Shown here: in pieces, positions 56,956 to 64,000 of the stretch
Layout of the letters: every line of letters begins with the position of its first letter
How positions within the stretch are numbered: position 1 is the stretch's first letter
From: Bacillus sp. UNC41MFS5
GTDB lineage: Bacteria > Bacillota > Bacilli > Bacillales_B > DSM-18226
Length of the DNA stretch: 64,000 bases
Direction: 5' to 3'
Assembly: GCF_000686805.1 (NCBI RefSeq)
Contig: NZ_KK366017.1
Span: 1,409,183-1,473,182 of the forward strand
The notes under the pieces: model-generated
Seen by the model: only the letters and a program-made list of their open reading frames with translations
The model's database searches: none
Told to the model about the DNA's origin: nothing
Position numbers and translations under genes: made by a program

Positions 56956-57249
56956 AATATTGGTTATGAACCACAAAAATATAATTGTATTTCTGTTAAT
57001 GATGAAATTATTATTCACTTAAATGAGCATTTATCTATTATGAGAACATACTTTCATTCGTTTGAACGCCCAGAATTTGGGTTAGCTTACTGGGGAATTA
57101 CAATTATTCCACCTGATTCTTTATCAATGTTTTATGATGTGATTACATCTTCAACGATGTATAAAAAATCTGCTGAACTTAATGAGTTAGCTTCTAAAAT
57201 AATTCAGGCTAAAGAGGAAAATAAATACATGATACATTTTGGAATATAA
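56950..57249 (+). pseudogene. Hypothetical protein lacking a start
   Basis: The frame is open from 56950, reading NIGYEPQKYNCISVNDEIII, then HLNEHLSIMRTYFHSFERPE and FGLAYWGITIIPPDS, ending at 57249. The first ATG (57040) has no ribosome site and would remove about 30 residues that look native. The true start seems lost, or a rare ATT (56959) is used. The family was not recognised. Confidence 0.5.
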
Positions 57250-57270
57250 GCCTTTTTGTTTTTTATCTTA

Positions 57271-57321
57271 ACTAAATTAACGGATACGTTCGTTTTAACA
57301 TTTGAAGAAAGTATCCTGCGA
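57271..57321 (+). repeat. Partial copy of the dispersed repeat
   Basis: ACTAAATTAACGGATACGTTC followed by GTATCCTGCGACAGCCC; the hairpin is eroded. Confidence 0.4.
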
Positions 57322-57447
57322 CAGCCCTATAATTGGATGTAGTCATGGTTTCAAAGTAGAAGTGCTAGAGTACAAACATGAATCAAAAAAAGAACAGGAT
57401 AAGGTGTTACCTTTAATTGTAGAATATTATTATTAAATGACCTTATT

Positions 57448-57538
57448 AAACTAACAGATGCTTGAGTTCAAGAAGGGTTAGGTTGCTGCGGCAGCCTTTT
57501 TTGTTGTTCCACTATTGGATCAGTTTAGTTGAATAAGC
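57448..57538 (+). repeat. Copy of the dispersed hairpin repeat (best-preserved)
   Basis: ACTAACAGATGCTTGAGTTC, AAGAAGGGT, hairpin GGTTGCTGCGGCAGCC with T6, TTGTTCCACT, then CAGTTTAGTTGAATAAGC. Confidence 0.8.
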
Positions 57539-57569
57539 ATAATCACATAATAATATCGGAGGTGCTGTA

Positions 57570-57992
57570 ATGATTACGGTTATGAATGCTGAAAGTTACC
57601 TTAAGAATAAGATTGGCGAAGATACTATTGATATAAAAAAGGTTTGGGAAACATTTAAGGCTTTTTGTAAAGAACCAGTTGAGGGAGAAGAAGATAAAGA
57701 AATCCTATTTCAATGTGGTGTTTATGATTTTACTGATGAAGAATTATTTCACCTTGATTTTGTACGTCAGTTTTCTGTTTATGAAGAAGATGGGTATTCT
57801 CGTATGGAACAACTTCACTGTGAATTTTTATTTATACCAGCAGATGAATTAAGAAAGTTAGAAATAGAAGTATGGTCAATGGATTATGAGGATGAAGAGG
57901 ATTTTTTAAATCATATAGAAAACCTTCAGGAGTTTAAAATACCTTTGAATTTAAAACCAATAAAAGCAGAAATATATCAGGAAGAAGTTTAA
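57570..57992 (+). CDS. Hypothetical acidic protein, 140 aa
   Basis: ATG 57570 is preceded by CGGAGGTG. The protein is rich in Glu/Asp and aromatic residues (FQCGVYDFTDEELFHLDFVR, EVWSMDYEDEEDFLNHIENL), soluble, without signal peptide. The family was not recognised; its size and acidity are compatible with an immunity protein, but no toxin gene lies nearby. A partial repeat follows its stop. Confidence 0.6.
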   Translation: MITVMNAESYLKNKIGEDTIDIKKVWETFKAFCKEPVEGEEDKEILFQCGVYDFTDEELFHLDFVRQFSVYEEDGYSRMEQLHCEFLFIPADELRKLEIEVWSMDYEDEEDFLNHIENLQEFKIPLNLKPIKAEIYQEEV

Positions 57993-57994
57993 AC

Positions 57995-58038
57995 AATATT
58001 GTACTAACAAGTGCTTTATTCCAAGAAGGTGTAATGCA
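57995..58038 (+). repeat. Partial copy of the dispersed repeat
   Basis: ACTAACAAGTGCTTTATTCC, AAGAAGG and a truncated hairpin (GTGCTTT..AATGCAC). It runs directly into a gene remnant. Confidence 0.5.
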
Positions 58039-58039
58039 C

Positions 58040-58282
58040 TTTTTTGTTGAAGAATTGCGGAGATGGGCTTCAGGTGGATTAGTATCATTAAGAAATAATT
58101 ATAAAAGTCCAATATTTCAGGAATATAGAAAAACACATCATTTATCCGAGATAGGTTTTTCTTAAGAGGACATAAATGAAGCATTTAATCATCTTTTTTA
58201 CCTATTCAATGTGGTTCTTAATGGGCAAAAAATATTATATGTTTCATCTGGGTATGACGATTCTGCAATATTTGAAGGATGA
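58040..58282 (+). pseudogene. Hypothetical protein remnant with in-frame stop
   Basis: No start is visible. The frame reads FFVEELRRWASGGLVSLRNN and KTHHLSEIGFS, then TAA at 58163, then EDINEAFNHLFYLFNVVLNG and SSGYDDSAIFEG to the stop at 58282. The fused repeat at its 5' edge suggests a deletion that removed the gene start. Confidence 0.45.
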
Positions 58283-58391
58283 ACATCACAGTTGTCTTCT
58301 TAAGCTGAGTATCTAATTGTAAGTACGTTGCAGAATAGTTGAAATTTGTAAATTAATCAATTTACTATTAACTTACTTCGGGGGGACATAT

Positions 58392-59306
58392 TTGAACACT
58401 AATCAAAAGGCAATTGAAATGTTTGAACAAAATGAATATAAGGAAGCAATGGAACTGTTTCAACAAGCAGTTCTCGAATCCAGAGACGTACAATCCCTAA
58501 ATAATCTTGCTTGGATGTACCTTTATGAGGAAGAGGATAATGATAAAGCCCTTGAGCTAATAAAAGAGGCTGTTAAGATGAATCCATCCTCATACTTTCC
58601 TTATAACATTCTAGGGGAAATTAGTATTAGACGAGAACAATGGAAAGAAGCTAAAGAAGCATTGCGAAAGTCCATTTCGATTCAACCATCTAATGAAGCA
58701 AATCATAATTTAGCTGTAGCTTATTTTAATCTTGGAGAGTTGGAAGAGGCTTCAGAGTTTTTCTTGCGAGCCGCAGGAGATTCAGACAATACAATGTATA
58801 ACCATGTAAAATGTTTAATTGACCTAGGGCGAATAACAGAAGCTAAAGAGAAGTTGGATGCGTTTAATGAGGAAGCGGATGATTTTGCAGGAGAAATTGA
58901 TGTTGCTGACTTATATGTTGAATTGAATTGCTTTAATGAAGCGATTCATTGGTTTGGAAAGGGGTATAAAGATTATGCTAAAGATCCTTATTGGGTTCGT
59001 AGATTTGTTTATGTTCTATTTAAAACTAACAATTTTTCGCTTATGAATCAGATTATACAAGAAGCAATTGAAGAGAAGGAAGAAGAAATCGAAGACGTTA
59101 AAAAAGAAGAAGTAGAAGAAAACTGGACGGAAACGGATAAGAAAGAGTTAATTGAAGAGTTGATGGACGAAAATAATCAGTATAAAAATATGATAAGCCT
59201 AATTACATCTGGATATGTTCCTAAATTAGAGTTTGAAACTTATCGTACTGGAGCTTGCTATCTATTTGGATGTAAGCGACACAATCATCCTGAATATCAA
59301 AAATAA
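58392..59306 (+). CDS. Tetratricopeptide-repeat protein with C-terminal Cys/His motif
   Basis: 304 residues from TTG 58392 after GGGGGG. At least five TPR units (residues 5-195) are visible, such as YKEAMELFQQAVLESRDVQS, LNNLAWMYLYEEEDNDKALE and NHNLAVAYFNLGELEEASEF. A Glu/Lys coiled coil (about 225-262) follows, and then YRTGACYLFGCKRHNHPEYQ, a CxxxxxC-x-x-H-x-H cluster that could bind a metal. It is cytosolic and probably a protein-interaction scaffold. Confidence 0.8.
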   Translation: MNTNQKAIEMFEQNEYKEAMELFQQAVLESRDVQSLNNLAWMYLYEEEDNDKALELIKEAVKMNPSSYFPYNILGEISIRREQWKEAKEALRKSISIQPSNEANHNLAVAYFNLGELEEASEFFLRAAGDSDNTMYNHVKCLIDLGRITEAKEKLDAFNEEADDFAGEIDVADLYVELNCFNEAIHWFGKGYKDYAKDPYWVRRFVYVLFKTNNFSLMNQIIQEAIEEKEEEIEDVKKEEVEENWTETDKKELIEELMDENNQYKNMISLITSGYVPKLEFETYRTGACYLFGCKRHNHPEYQK

Positions 59307-59396
59307 ATGATTCGACTGTCAAACATGATGGTCGAATCTTTGTCATAAAAACTCGCTTTTCTTATACCGAATAAAGATTGTGAAATAATACACTTA

Positions 59397-59425
59397 AACT
59401 AACGAAGCAGTTTAGTTTAATAAGA
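59397..59425 (+). repeat. Right half of the dispersed repeat
   Basis: AAACTAACGAAGCAGTTTAG then TTTAATAAG; a small GATTCGACTGTC..GGTCGAATC terminator lies 60 bases upstream (59310-59340). Confidence 0.6.
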
Positions 59426-59481
59426 AATAGTGATTATGTGTTATAATTTGGATAAATTATAAAATAAAGGGAGGGTATAAT

Positions 59482-59733
59482 TTGAAAAGATCCATCTTAA
59501 TCCTAATGCTTTTAATTAATGTTATTTACATAGCGAGTTACCTTATCAATTTCGATTCTTTTACATTAAACAAAATATGGATTTTCTTTTTTATAATTAG
59601 CTTATGTTTATCCATTCTTTTTTTGTTTCGTTCGAAAAAGCAATCAATATTACCAATAGCAGCTTTAGTGGCAAGTATTAGTTCTTTAGGAGCTTATGGT
59701 TTTCAATATTTTATATCCAACTTTTTGGGATAA
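59482..59733 (+). CDS. Hypothetical membrane protein, 83 aa
   Basis: TTG 59482 follows AGGGAGGG. It has three hydrophobic segments (about 4-22, 30-50, 56-80) with a short basic loop FRSKKQ, and no recognised domain. It is followed by a repeat copy, like its neighbours. Confidence 0.6.
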   Translation: MKRSILILMLLINVIYIASYLINFDSFTLNKIWIFFFIISLCLSILFLFRSKKQSILPIAALVASISSLGAYGFQYFISNFLG

Positions 59734-59741
59734 CAGATATT

Positions 59742-59822
59742 CAACTAAACGGAGTGCTTTACTTCAATTGGGAGTAAAGCCTTTTTCTAATTCAAGTAAC
59801 GAAGCAGGTTACATTAAGAAGG
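59742..59822 (+). repeat. Copy of the dispersed hairpin repeat
   Basis: AACTAAACGGAGTGCTTTAC, hairpin GTGCTTTACTtcaattgggAGTAAAGCC with T5, then AAGTAACGAAGCAGGTTACA. Confidence 0.65.
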
Positions 59823-59883
59823 AGTATCAAATATTTAGAACAAAATAAGGGTAAATTAAACAAAAAAATGTCAGAGGTGCAAT

Positions 59884-60309
59884 ATGAAACGATTTATTTT
59901 AAGCATATTTATCATCTCAATTTTTTTTATTTATCCTTTACCATCAAAGGCAGCAACCTTCCCTTGCAGTATGGTCTTGGAAGAAACTGATAAAAAACTT
60001 GAAAATTCAAAGGGCACGGCATTGATTTACAAAGTGCGATTGCGACCAGCCAGTTTTGCAAGAACTAATATAAGTATTCTTGGAGTTCACCTTCCTAAGC
60101 CCTCCTCTTATGGCAATTACGACAGTTATGAAGGATTCGCTTTTATACCAAGTGAAATTAGTTGGCGTTTCAGGCTTTACCCTACTCCAGAAATAGATAG
60201 TCCGACTTGGGCAGGAAGATTTGATGAAATAACAGCAAAGATGGAAAATGTAAAAGTGCAGGTACGTCTTTCTAACTCAAAGAATGAAAAATTAGGACCA
60301 CAATATTAA
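59884..60309 (+). CDS. Hypothetical secreted protein, 141 aa
   Basis: A signal peptide of about 23 residues (KRFILSIFIISIFFIYPLPS, cleavage after SKA) is followed by a beta-rich domain with PCSMVLEETDKKLENSKGTA and SWRFRLYPTPEIDSPTWAGR. A similar opening is found in secreted Bacillus proteins of unknown role. AGAGGTG precedes ATG 59884. The family was not recognised. Confidence 0.62.
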   Translation: MKRFILSIFIISIFFIYPLPSKAATFPCSMVLEETDKKLENSKGTALIYKVRLRPASFARTNISILGVHLPKPSSYGNYDSYEGFAFIPSEISWRFRLYPTPEIDSPTWAGRFDEITAKMENVKVQVRLSNSKNEKLGPQY

Positions 60310-60334
60310 GAAGCAATATCAATAAGTGTAAGTA

Positions 60335-60427
60335 AACTAAGATGCATTACTTCTACAATGATGTTAAAGATGGGATGGCTGCGGCGATCCCGTTTTTTTA
60401 TTGTACTAACTATGCAGTTTAGCTGAA
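60335..60427 (+). repeat. Copy of the dispersed hairpin repeat
   Basis: AACTAAGATGCATTACTTC, hairpin GGGATGGCTGCGGCGATCCC with T7, ATTGTACTAACTATGCAGTT and TAGCTGAAG. Confidence 0.78.
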
Positions 60428-60463
60428 GAACTCCAATTAAAAAAAACACCTTTCGGTGCTCTT

Positions 60464-60718
60464 TTAGTTTCTTTTATTCGAAGGTTCACGGTGCTTATAG
60501 TTTAATAAATCCACTTTGGCAGCAGCTAGATTTTTCTCATCCAATTCTTTATTAAACTGAAGGGGTGACACTCCAAATTTAATCGTATCTGTACCAAGGT
60601 ACCTATAATCTTTTTTATCATCATATGTTCGAATAGTAAATTTTAAAATATAGGGATGACTTAATTCATTCCCTTTTTCAGCTTGGTCTATTTCCACAAC
60701 GTCATAATTTTTATCCCA
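60464..60718 (-). pseudogene. N-terminally truncated secreted-type protein (DUF3888-like?)
   Basis: The frame opens after TAG with WDKNYDVVEIDQAEKGNELS, then HPYILKFTIRTYDDKKDY and GTDTIKFGV to a stop at 60464. The block resembles the C-terminal half of DUF3888 proteins, which normally start with a signal peptide, but this is from memory only. GTG 60697 has no ribosome site, so the gene has probably lost its 5' half. It is convergent with the gene upstream. Confidence 0.4.
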
Positions 60719-60814
60719 CTAATTATAACGTGGCAGGTTACTTTAAGAATGATTATAATTGTATAAAGAACTTAACTCAGAGTTGTTGCTGTTTCTTAAT
60801 TAAGGAGGTATATG

Positions 60815-61249
60815 ATGAAGTTTTTTATAAAGTTAAATATTATTAGTGCCTTATACGCTATAGCGTTGTTTATAGCAATCGAACTCATAATAAATGTATC
60901 TCATATTAGTATGTTAACTGGCTGGGAATGGGATAATGTTTACATTTTAATTGCTGCTATTAATGTTATTGGACTTCTACTTTTGACAATGTTATTCATT
61001 TACTTAACGAAAAAATGGGCTATAAGTAGAAAATACAGCTATTTGTCACTCCTTTTGTGGGTACCATATTTTATTCTTTTTTTCTCTTTTTTCCCTGTTG
61101 TTTTTCCTATTAATGTAGGAGTAACACTATTTCCGAGATTTAGCCTTCTGATTTATGGGTCTGTCATTCTGTATCCAGTTTACATATTATTTATTAATAT
61201 ATATGCTTCACCTCTAAGTACAGATTATGAGGAAATAAGGCATAAATAA
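60815..61249 (+). CDS. Hypothetical membrane protein, four helices
   Basis: 144 residues from ATG 60815, six bases after GGAGG (ATG 60812 is too close). Four transmembrane segments (about 8-28, 43-65, 77-100, 108-132) and a short acidic cytosolic tail (STDYEEIRHK). The family was not recognised. A repeat copy follows. Confidence 0.65.
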   Translation: MKFFIKLNIISALYAIALFIAIELIINVSHISMLTGWEWDNVYILIAAINVIGLLLLTMLFIYLTKKWAISRKYSYLSLLLWVPYFILFFSFFPVVFPINVGVTLFPRFSLLIYGSVILYPVYILFINIYASPLSTDYEEIRHK

Positions 61250-61295
61250 TGCAGGTCACTTTTTGCAACTTATTCATCTCGATTATTGAATTAAA

Positions 61296-61358
61296 GGGTG
61301 CTTTAGTTTAACAAAGAGTCGTAGCTGCGGCTCTTTTTCTTGTTCCACTAAAACCAGC
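61296..61358 (+). repeat. Copy of the dispersed hairpin repeat
   Basis: GGGTGCTTTAGTTTAACAAAG, AGTCGTAGCTGCGGCTCTTT and TTGTTCCACTAAAACC. It is almost the same as the copy at 50128-50191. Confidence 0.8.
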
Positions 61359-61431
61359 TAATAGTTTGTCAATATTTTTCAAGAAAAAATCTTATAAACC
61401 AAATGATATACTAAAAATAAGCATGCCAAAT

Positions 61432-61465
61432 AACCTTCCGTTATTCTAAAATTGGAAGGTTTTGT
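61432..61465 (+). terminator. Hairpin beside the IS110 element
   Basis: AACCTTCC pairs with GGAAGGTT around a 14-base loop; the T tract is weak. It may mark the element's edge. Confidence 0.45.
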
Positions 61466-61487
61466 GTTATTTAGTTAGACTTAGTTG

Positions 61488-62722
61488 CTAAGCAATATCT
61501 TGGAAAGTAGTTTTGCTTTTTAGTAAGGCATATATCAAATGTAAGAGTTTGTTTACACAGGCAATAACAGCGACTTTAAAAGGTTTTCCTTCTTCCCGTT
61601 TCTTATCATAGGACTTTCGTAATTTCTTATTACGAGGAATGATTTCATCGCTCGTTTTGCTATTACGACAGTCACGTATAGCACATCGAACAGCCATGTA
61701 TAAGGCGTGACGAAGCCTGCTGGATCCTCTTTTAGTGATTCGATTTTTGGTGGCCGTAAACTTACCAGATTCAAATACACTAGGTTCAACTCCAGCGAAA
61801 GCAACTAGCTTTTTAGGATCACTAAATCGATCTATCTCCCCAATTTCTGAAATGATCGTTGCCGCGATCTTTTCAACGATACCAGGGATAGATTTGATAA
61901 TATTATATTCTTCAACTTCTTTTGCGAGGGCATCTATCTCTGACTCTAACTTGGATAGGTGCTCTTTGTATTGAAGAATGATGTTTATATACATACCAAG
62001 ACTCAAAATATGGCTTTGATACAAAGTCTTTTCAAACGGATTTCGGTCTGCGGCAGCTTTGAGTTGAATAGCTTTATCATTAGCCCATCTGTATGAACGA
62101 CTTTTACATAATTGAGCGATTTTGTCAGCTATGGTTTCAACACTTGCCTCTAATATATCTTCCGATGAGGGAAACTCTGAAAGAGTTAATAATGATACTA
62201 CCGAATATAAGTCACCAAAAACCCCTCTGTATTCAGGGAAGACCTGGTCCAGAATCGCTTGAAATTGTAGCTTTGTTTGAATCAATACACCAGTAATATT
62301 TTTGTGCTGTCTTGTAAGATTCCGAAGATTTAATAGCTGCACACCACGCTTCTTATACGGCTCTAAATCCTCCTTATAATACAGCTCGCAGAGATGGTAA
62401 GCATCTATCGATCTGTCTTTACTTTTCGAAGACTTGAACTTTTAGCCTTATAAGAAATCAATGGATTAATGATGATCAATAAATACCCACGGTTCTCCAA
62501 GTATTGAACAACAGAGGAATGATAATGTCCTGTTGCTTCTAGAACAATAGGTGCTTTCTTGCCAGTTTCTCTCTTAACCACCTCCAGAAACTCTACAAGT
62601 AACTCAAGACCTTCAATAGTATGAGAAACTTTAAAACTCTTACGGTATGGTTTGCCTTTATCTAAAAATGCCTGAACTTGACTTTCACCCTTTGAAACAT
62701 CCAGACCAATGACTGGATTCAT
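61488..62722 (-). pseudogene. IS110 family transposase, one-base frameshift
   Basis: From ATG 62722 (AGGAGGAG upstream): GLDVSKGESQVQAFLDKGKP is the first DEDD Asp block and IVLEATGHYHSSVVQYLENR carries the Glu, then KVKTDR and a stop near 62405. The expected TDxIDAYHLCELYYKEDLEP continues in another frame into 61488-62342, which holds the Transposase_20 domain (IKSIPGIVEKIAATIISEIG, AFAGVEPSVFESGKF, ITKRGSSRLRHALYMA). Loss of one base at about 62408-62412 (GATCGATAGATG) explains the split. Repaired, it would be about 410 residues. Confidence 0.85.
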
Positions 62723-62910
62723 TCTAAAATCTCCTCCTAAATTAGTAATTTGCCAGTAAACCCTAATCCTCCATGCAGTATCACAGCTTCGCTTGTTATA
62801 CGAGATTTCAGTCCCAACCAGCCTCAATCATGTTTCTACAAGTAGGGGGCGAACCGTTTAGCTGACGGGGTCAAAGTCCCACGGACAGTTACGTCCTACC
62901 CTGGTTACTG
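62723..62910 (-). ncRNA. Candidate bridge (seeker) RNA region of IS110
   Basis: The non-coding segment upstream of the transposase contains several short inverted repeats (for example GGTAGGACG..CGTCCTACC type pairing around 62860-62900 and AGCGAAGCTGTGATACTGCA). IS110-group elements encode a guide RNA in this position. The fold and loops could not be assigned with certainty. Confidence 0.4.
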
Positions 62911-63124
62911 ATATAATAAATCCATAAAAAAAATGGTCAACCAGAAATTCTTCAATTATTATTAACTGAATTAAATAATGTAGTGGGTAGCTCAAATGCA
63001 ACTTGCGTAGTAGGTGGCTGACAAATTCCTACTAGAAAGGAGTAGAATTATCCTTTAGTTTATCTTTTTAAAGTAAAAGGTTGGCTTTTATTATATTAAA
63101 ATCCTTACATATGGAGGAGTATCT
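62911..63124. other. Short gap with a gene remnant
   Basis: 62938-63022 reads NGQPEILQLLLTELNNVVGS and then SNATCVVGG before a stop, without a start. It is probably the tail or head of a gene cut by IS110 insertion. The NUDIX ribosome site follows. Confidence 0.35.
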
Positions 63125-63595
63125 ATGGGCTATTGTGAAGACATAAGAGAAATGATTGGAAATTTCCCTTTGATAATGGTAAGACCAAGTGTAGCAATCT
63201 TAAATAAAAAAGGGGAAATATTATTAAGTAGGTATTCAAGTGCAGACTGGGGAATTCCTGGTGGAATATTGCAGCTAAATGAGTCAGTTGAAGAATGTAT
63301 TAAGAAAAATGTACAAGAAGATTTAGGGTTAATGTTACATTCACTTCAATTATTTGGTGTTTACTCTGGCAAGGAATTAATAAATCGAGTCGGAGAAAGT
63401 GGCGATGAGTATCATACTGTTGCAATTGGTTATTTATGTACCGAGTACGAAGGAGAAATAACTCCTGATAGTAAACTAGCAATAGAAGCCCAGTTTTTTA
63501 AATTGAATCAATTACCTGAAGAAATTGATCCTTTTATTAAACAGAAGTTAGTTGAATTAAAAGGGATACTAAAAAATCTACATACCCCTTCTTAA
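63125..63595 (+). CDS. NUDIX hydrolase with degenerate Nudix box
   Basis: 156 residues; GGAGG lies six bases before ATG 63125. The fold motifs are present (PSVAILNKKGEILLSRYSSA, DWGIPGGILQLNESVEECIK). The Nudix box GX5EX7REUXEEXGU reads G-ILQLN-E-SVEECIK-KN-V-QE-D-LG: the RE pair is KN and the second E of EE is D, so metal-dependent pyrophosphatase activity may be weak or lost. The substrate is unknown. A repeat copy follows. Confidence 0.8.
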   Translation: MGYCEDIREMIGNFPLIMVRPSVAILNKKGEILLSRYSSADWGIPGGILQLNESVEECIKKNVQEDLGLMLHSLQLFGVYSGKELINRVGESGDEYHTVAIGYLCTEYEGEITPDSKLAIEAQFFKLNQLPEEIDPFIKQKLVELKGILKNLHTPS

Positions 63596-63599
63596 GCTA

Positions 63600-63677
63600 T
63601 CAGGCGCAATAATTGAAGATCCAGCTGCCATTTTGGCGGCTTTTTCTTGTTCAGCTAAAGGAGCAGTTTAATTAAAG
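63600..63677 (+). repeat. Copy of the dispersed hairpin repeat
   Basis: GAAGATCCAGCTGCCATTTT, GGCGGCTTTTTCTTGTTCAG, CTAAAGGAGCAGTTTAATTA: hairpin AGCTGCCA/TGGCGGCT with T5 and the right-hand segment. Confidence 0.72.
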
Positions 63678-63690
63678 TTATCATGAACGA

Positions 63691-63788
63691 AACTAGCTCC
63701 TTACTCGTAACACCGTAGGTTAATTTGGTTACACTGTTTACTGGAAAAAACAAACCAAATCAGAGCTACATTACGGAAGGAGCTAGTT
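63691..63788 (+). promoter_or_regulatory. Inverted repeat masking the IS110 transposase ribosome site
   Basis: AACTAGCTCCTT (63691-63702) pairs perfectly with AAGGAGCTAGTT (63777-63788), which contains the AAGGAG ribosome site. An inner AATTTGGTT/AACCAAAT pair adds structure. It could limit translation from read-through RNA or be part of the element's guide RNA. Confidence 0.6.
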
Positions 63789-63791
63789 ATT

Positions 63792-64000
63792 ATGCAGGAT
63801 ACCATAAAATATGTAGGTTTAGACGTTTCAAAAGAAAAAATTGCCGTTGCCATTGCAGATGAAGGTCGTGATGAGCCAAGGTATTGGGGAATGATTCCTA
63901 ACACTCTGGAATCCATTAGAAAGTTAGTAAAAAAACTTGGAGAAAAAAGAGAATCTTCGAGTGTGCTATGAAGCTGGACCAACTGGCTATGGTTTATATC
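63792..64000 (+). pseudogene. IS110 family transposase, second element, cut by window edge
   Basis: ATG 63792: DTIKYVGLDVSKEKIAVAIA is the first DEDD block, different from the element at 61.5-62.9 kb. The frame meets TGA at 63969 after EKRESSSVL. Removing one A from the A6 run at about 63944-63949 yields GEKENLRVCYEAGPTGYGLY, the second catalytic block, so the gene carries a +1 shift or a homopolymer error. The rest lies outside the window. Confidence 0.75.

Larger units (their letters stand above)
61470..62910 (-). mobile_element. IS110 family insertion sequence, frameshifted
   Basis: It contains one transposase (61488-62722) and about 190 bases of structured non-coding sequence upstream of it, the usual IS110 layout. 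IS110 elements have no clear inverted ends, so both boundaries are approximate. Confidence 0.75.

Noticed and set aside
55683..63677. A true integron with attC sites
   Set aside because: No integrase gene and no 7-bp attC core sites are visible; only the cassette-like layout is shared.
63930..63975. Programmed frameshift at AAAAAAG in the second IS110 transposase
   Set aside because: The continuation lies in the +1 frame, whereas this slippery type works by -1, and IS110 transposases are normally single-frame.

Overview
The window reads as chromosome of a low-GC, Gram-positive, endospore-forming Bacillaceae (Bacillus/Neobacillus/Peribacillus type). The grounds are a GerA/GerB/GerC-type germinant receptor operon, a SleB/YkvT-like cortex hydrolase, a perfect HrcA (CIRCE) operator, strong AGGAGG-type ribosome sites with many TTG/GTG starts, and Bacillus-type purine-catabolism and YdbST genes. 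No tRNA, rRNA, CRISPR array or prophage was found.

Layout. 0-9 kb: the tail of a DUF3231 protein, htpG behind CIRCE, a flavohaemoglobin gene with a one-base frameshift, a TSUP exporter, a diguanylate cyclase, a second DUF3231 protein, a VOC protein and an EamA exporter with a leader ORF and competing hairpins. 9-18.6 kb: thioesterase, ydbST behind a sigma-W-like promoter, a threonine-aldolase-family enzyme, a ZTP riboswitch ahead of a serA-like dehydrogenase, and the gerB-gerA-gerC operon. 18.7-27 kb: purine catabolism (pucR, divergent pucF-pucG), a GC-richer FAD oxidoreductase, a spore-type cell-wall hydrolase, a CoxG-like protein and a cupin. 27-34 kb: an autoregulated MarR-GNAT fusion with a sugar O-acetyltransferase, gene remnants, a 21-bp tandem repeat, small proteins and a spermidine-synthase-like protein. 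33.5-37.3 kb: an EamA exporter under what looks like a complete four-segment translational attenuator, next to a rifampicin phosphotransferase. 37.5-39.4 kb: AraC and DUF192 pseudogenes and a small ORF behind a Fur-like box.

39.5-47.7 kb is a complete malonate-use locus: madL-madM transporter divergent from a GntR regulator and mdcH-A-B-C-DE-G, with the beta and gamma decarboxylase subunits fused and copies of one operator half in the shared intergenic region. 48-55.6 kb holds a COG4705-like membrane protein with a duplicated C-terminal domain, two paralogous YcgR/YcgQ-type metal permease modules (one broken by a stop codon), and an orphan ZnuA lipoprotein behind a perfect Zur box.

55.6-64 kb is an array of short, mostly unknown genes and gene remnants. 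Nearly every one is followed by a copy of the same dispersed element: a GC-rich hairpin/terminator between ACTAACG..GC.GTTTAGTT..A.AAG-type segments. The stretch also carries a frameshifted IS110 transposase and the start of a second IS110 element. Three items deserve most attention: the cassette-like gene-repeat array, the two leader-peptide attenuators in front of EamA exporters, and the Zur-linked duplicated permeases. Several single-base frameshifts, two in A-runs, suggest either real decay or residual assembly indels.
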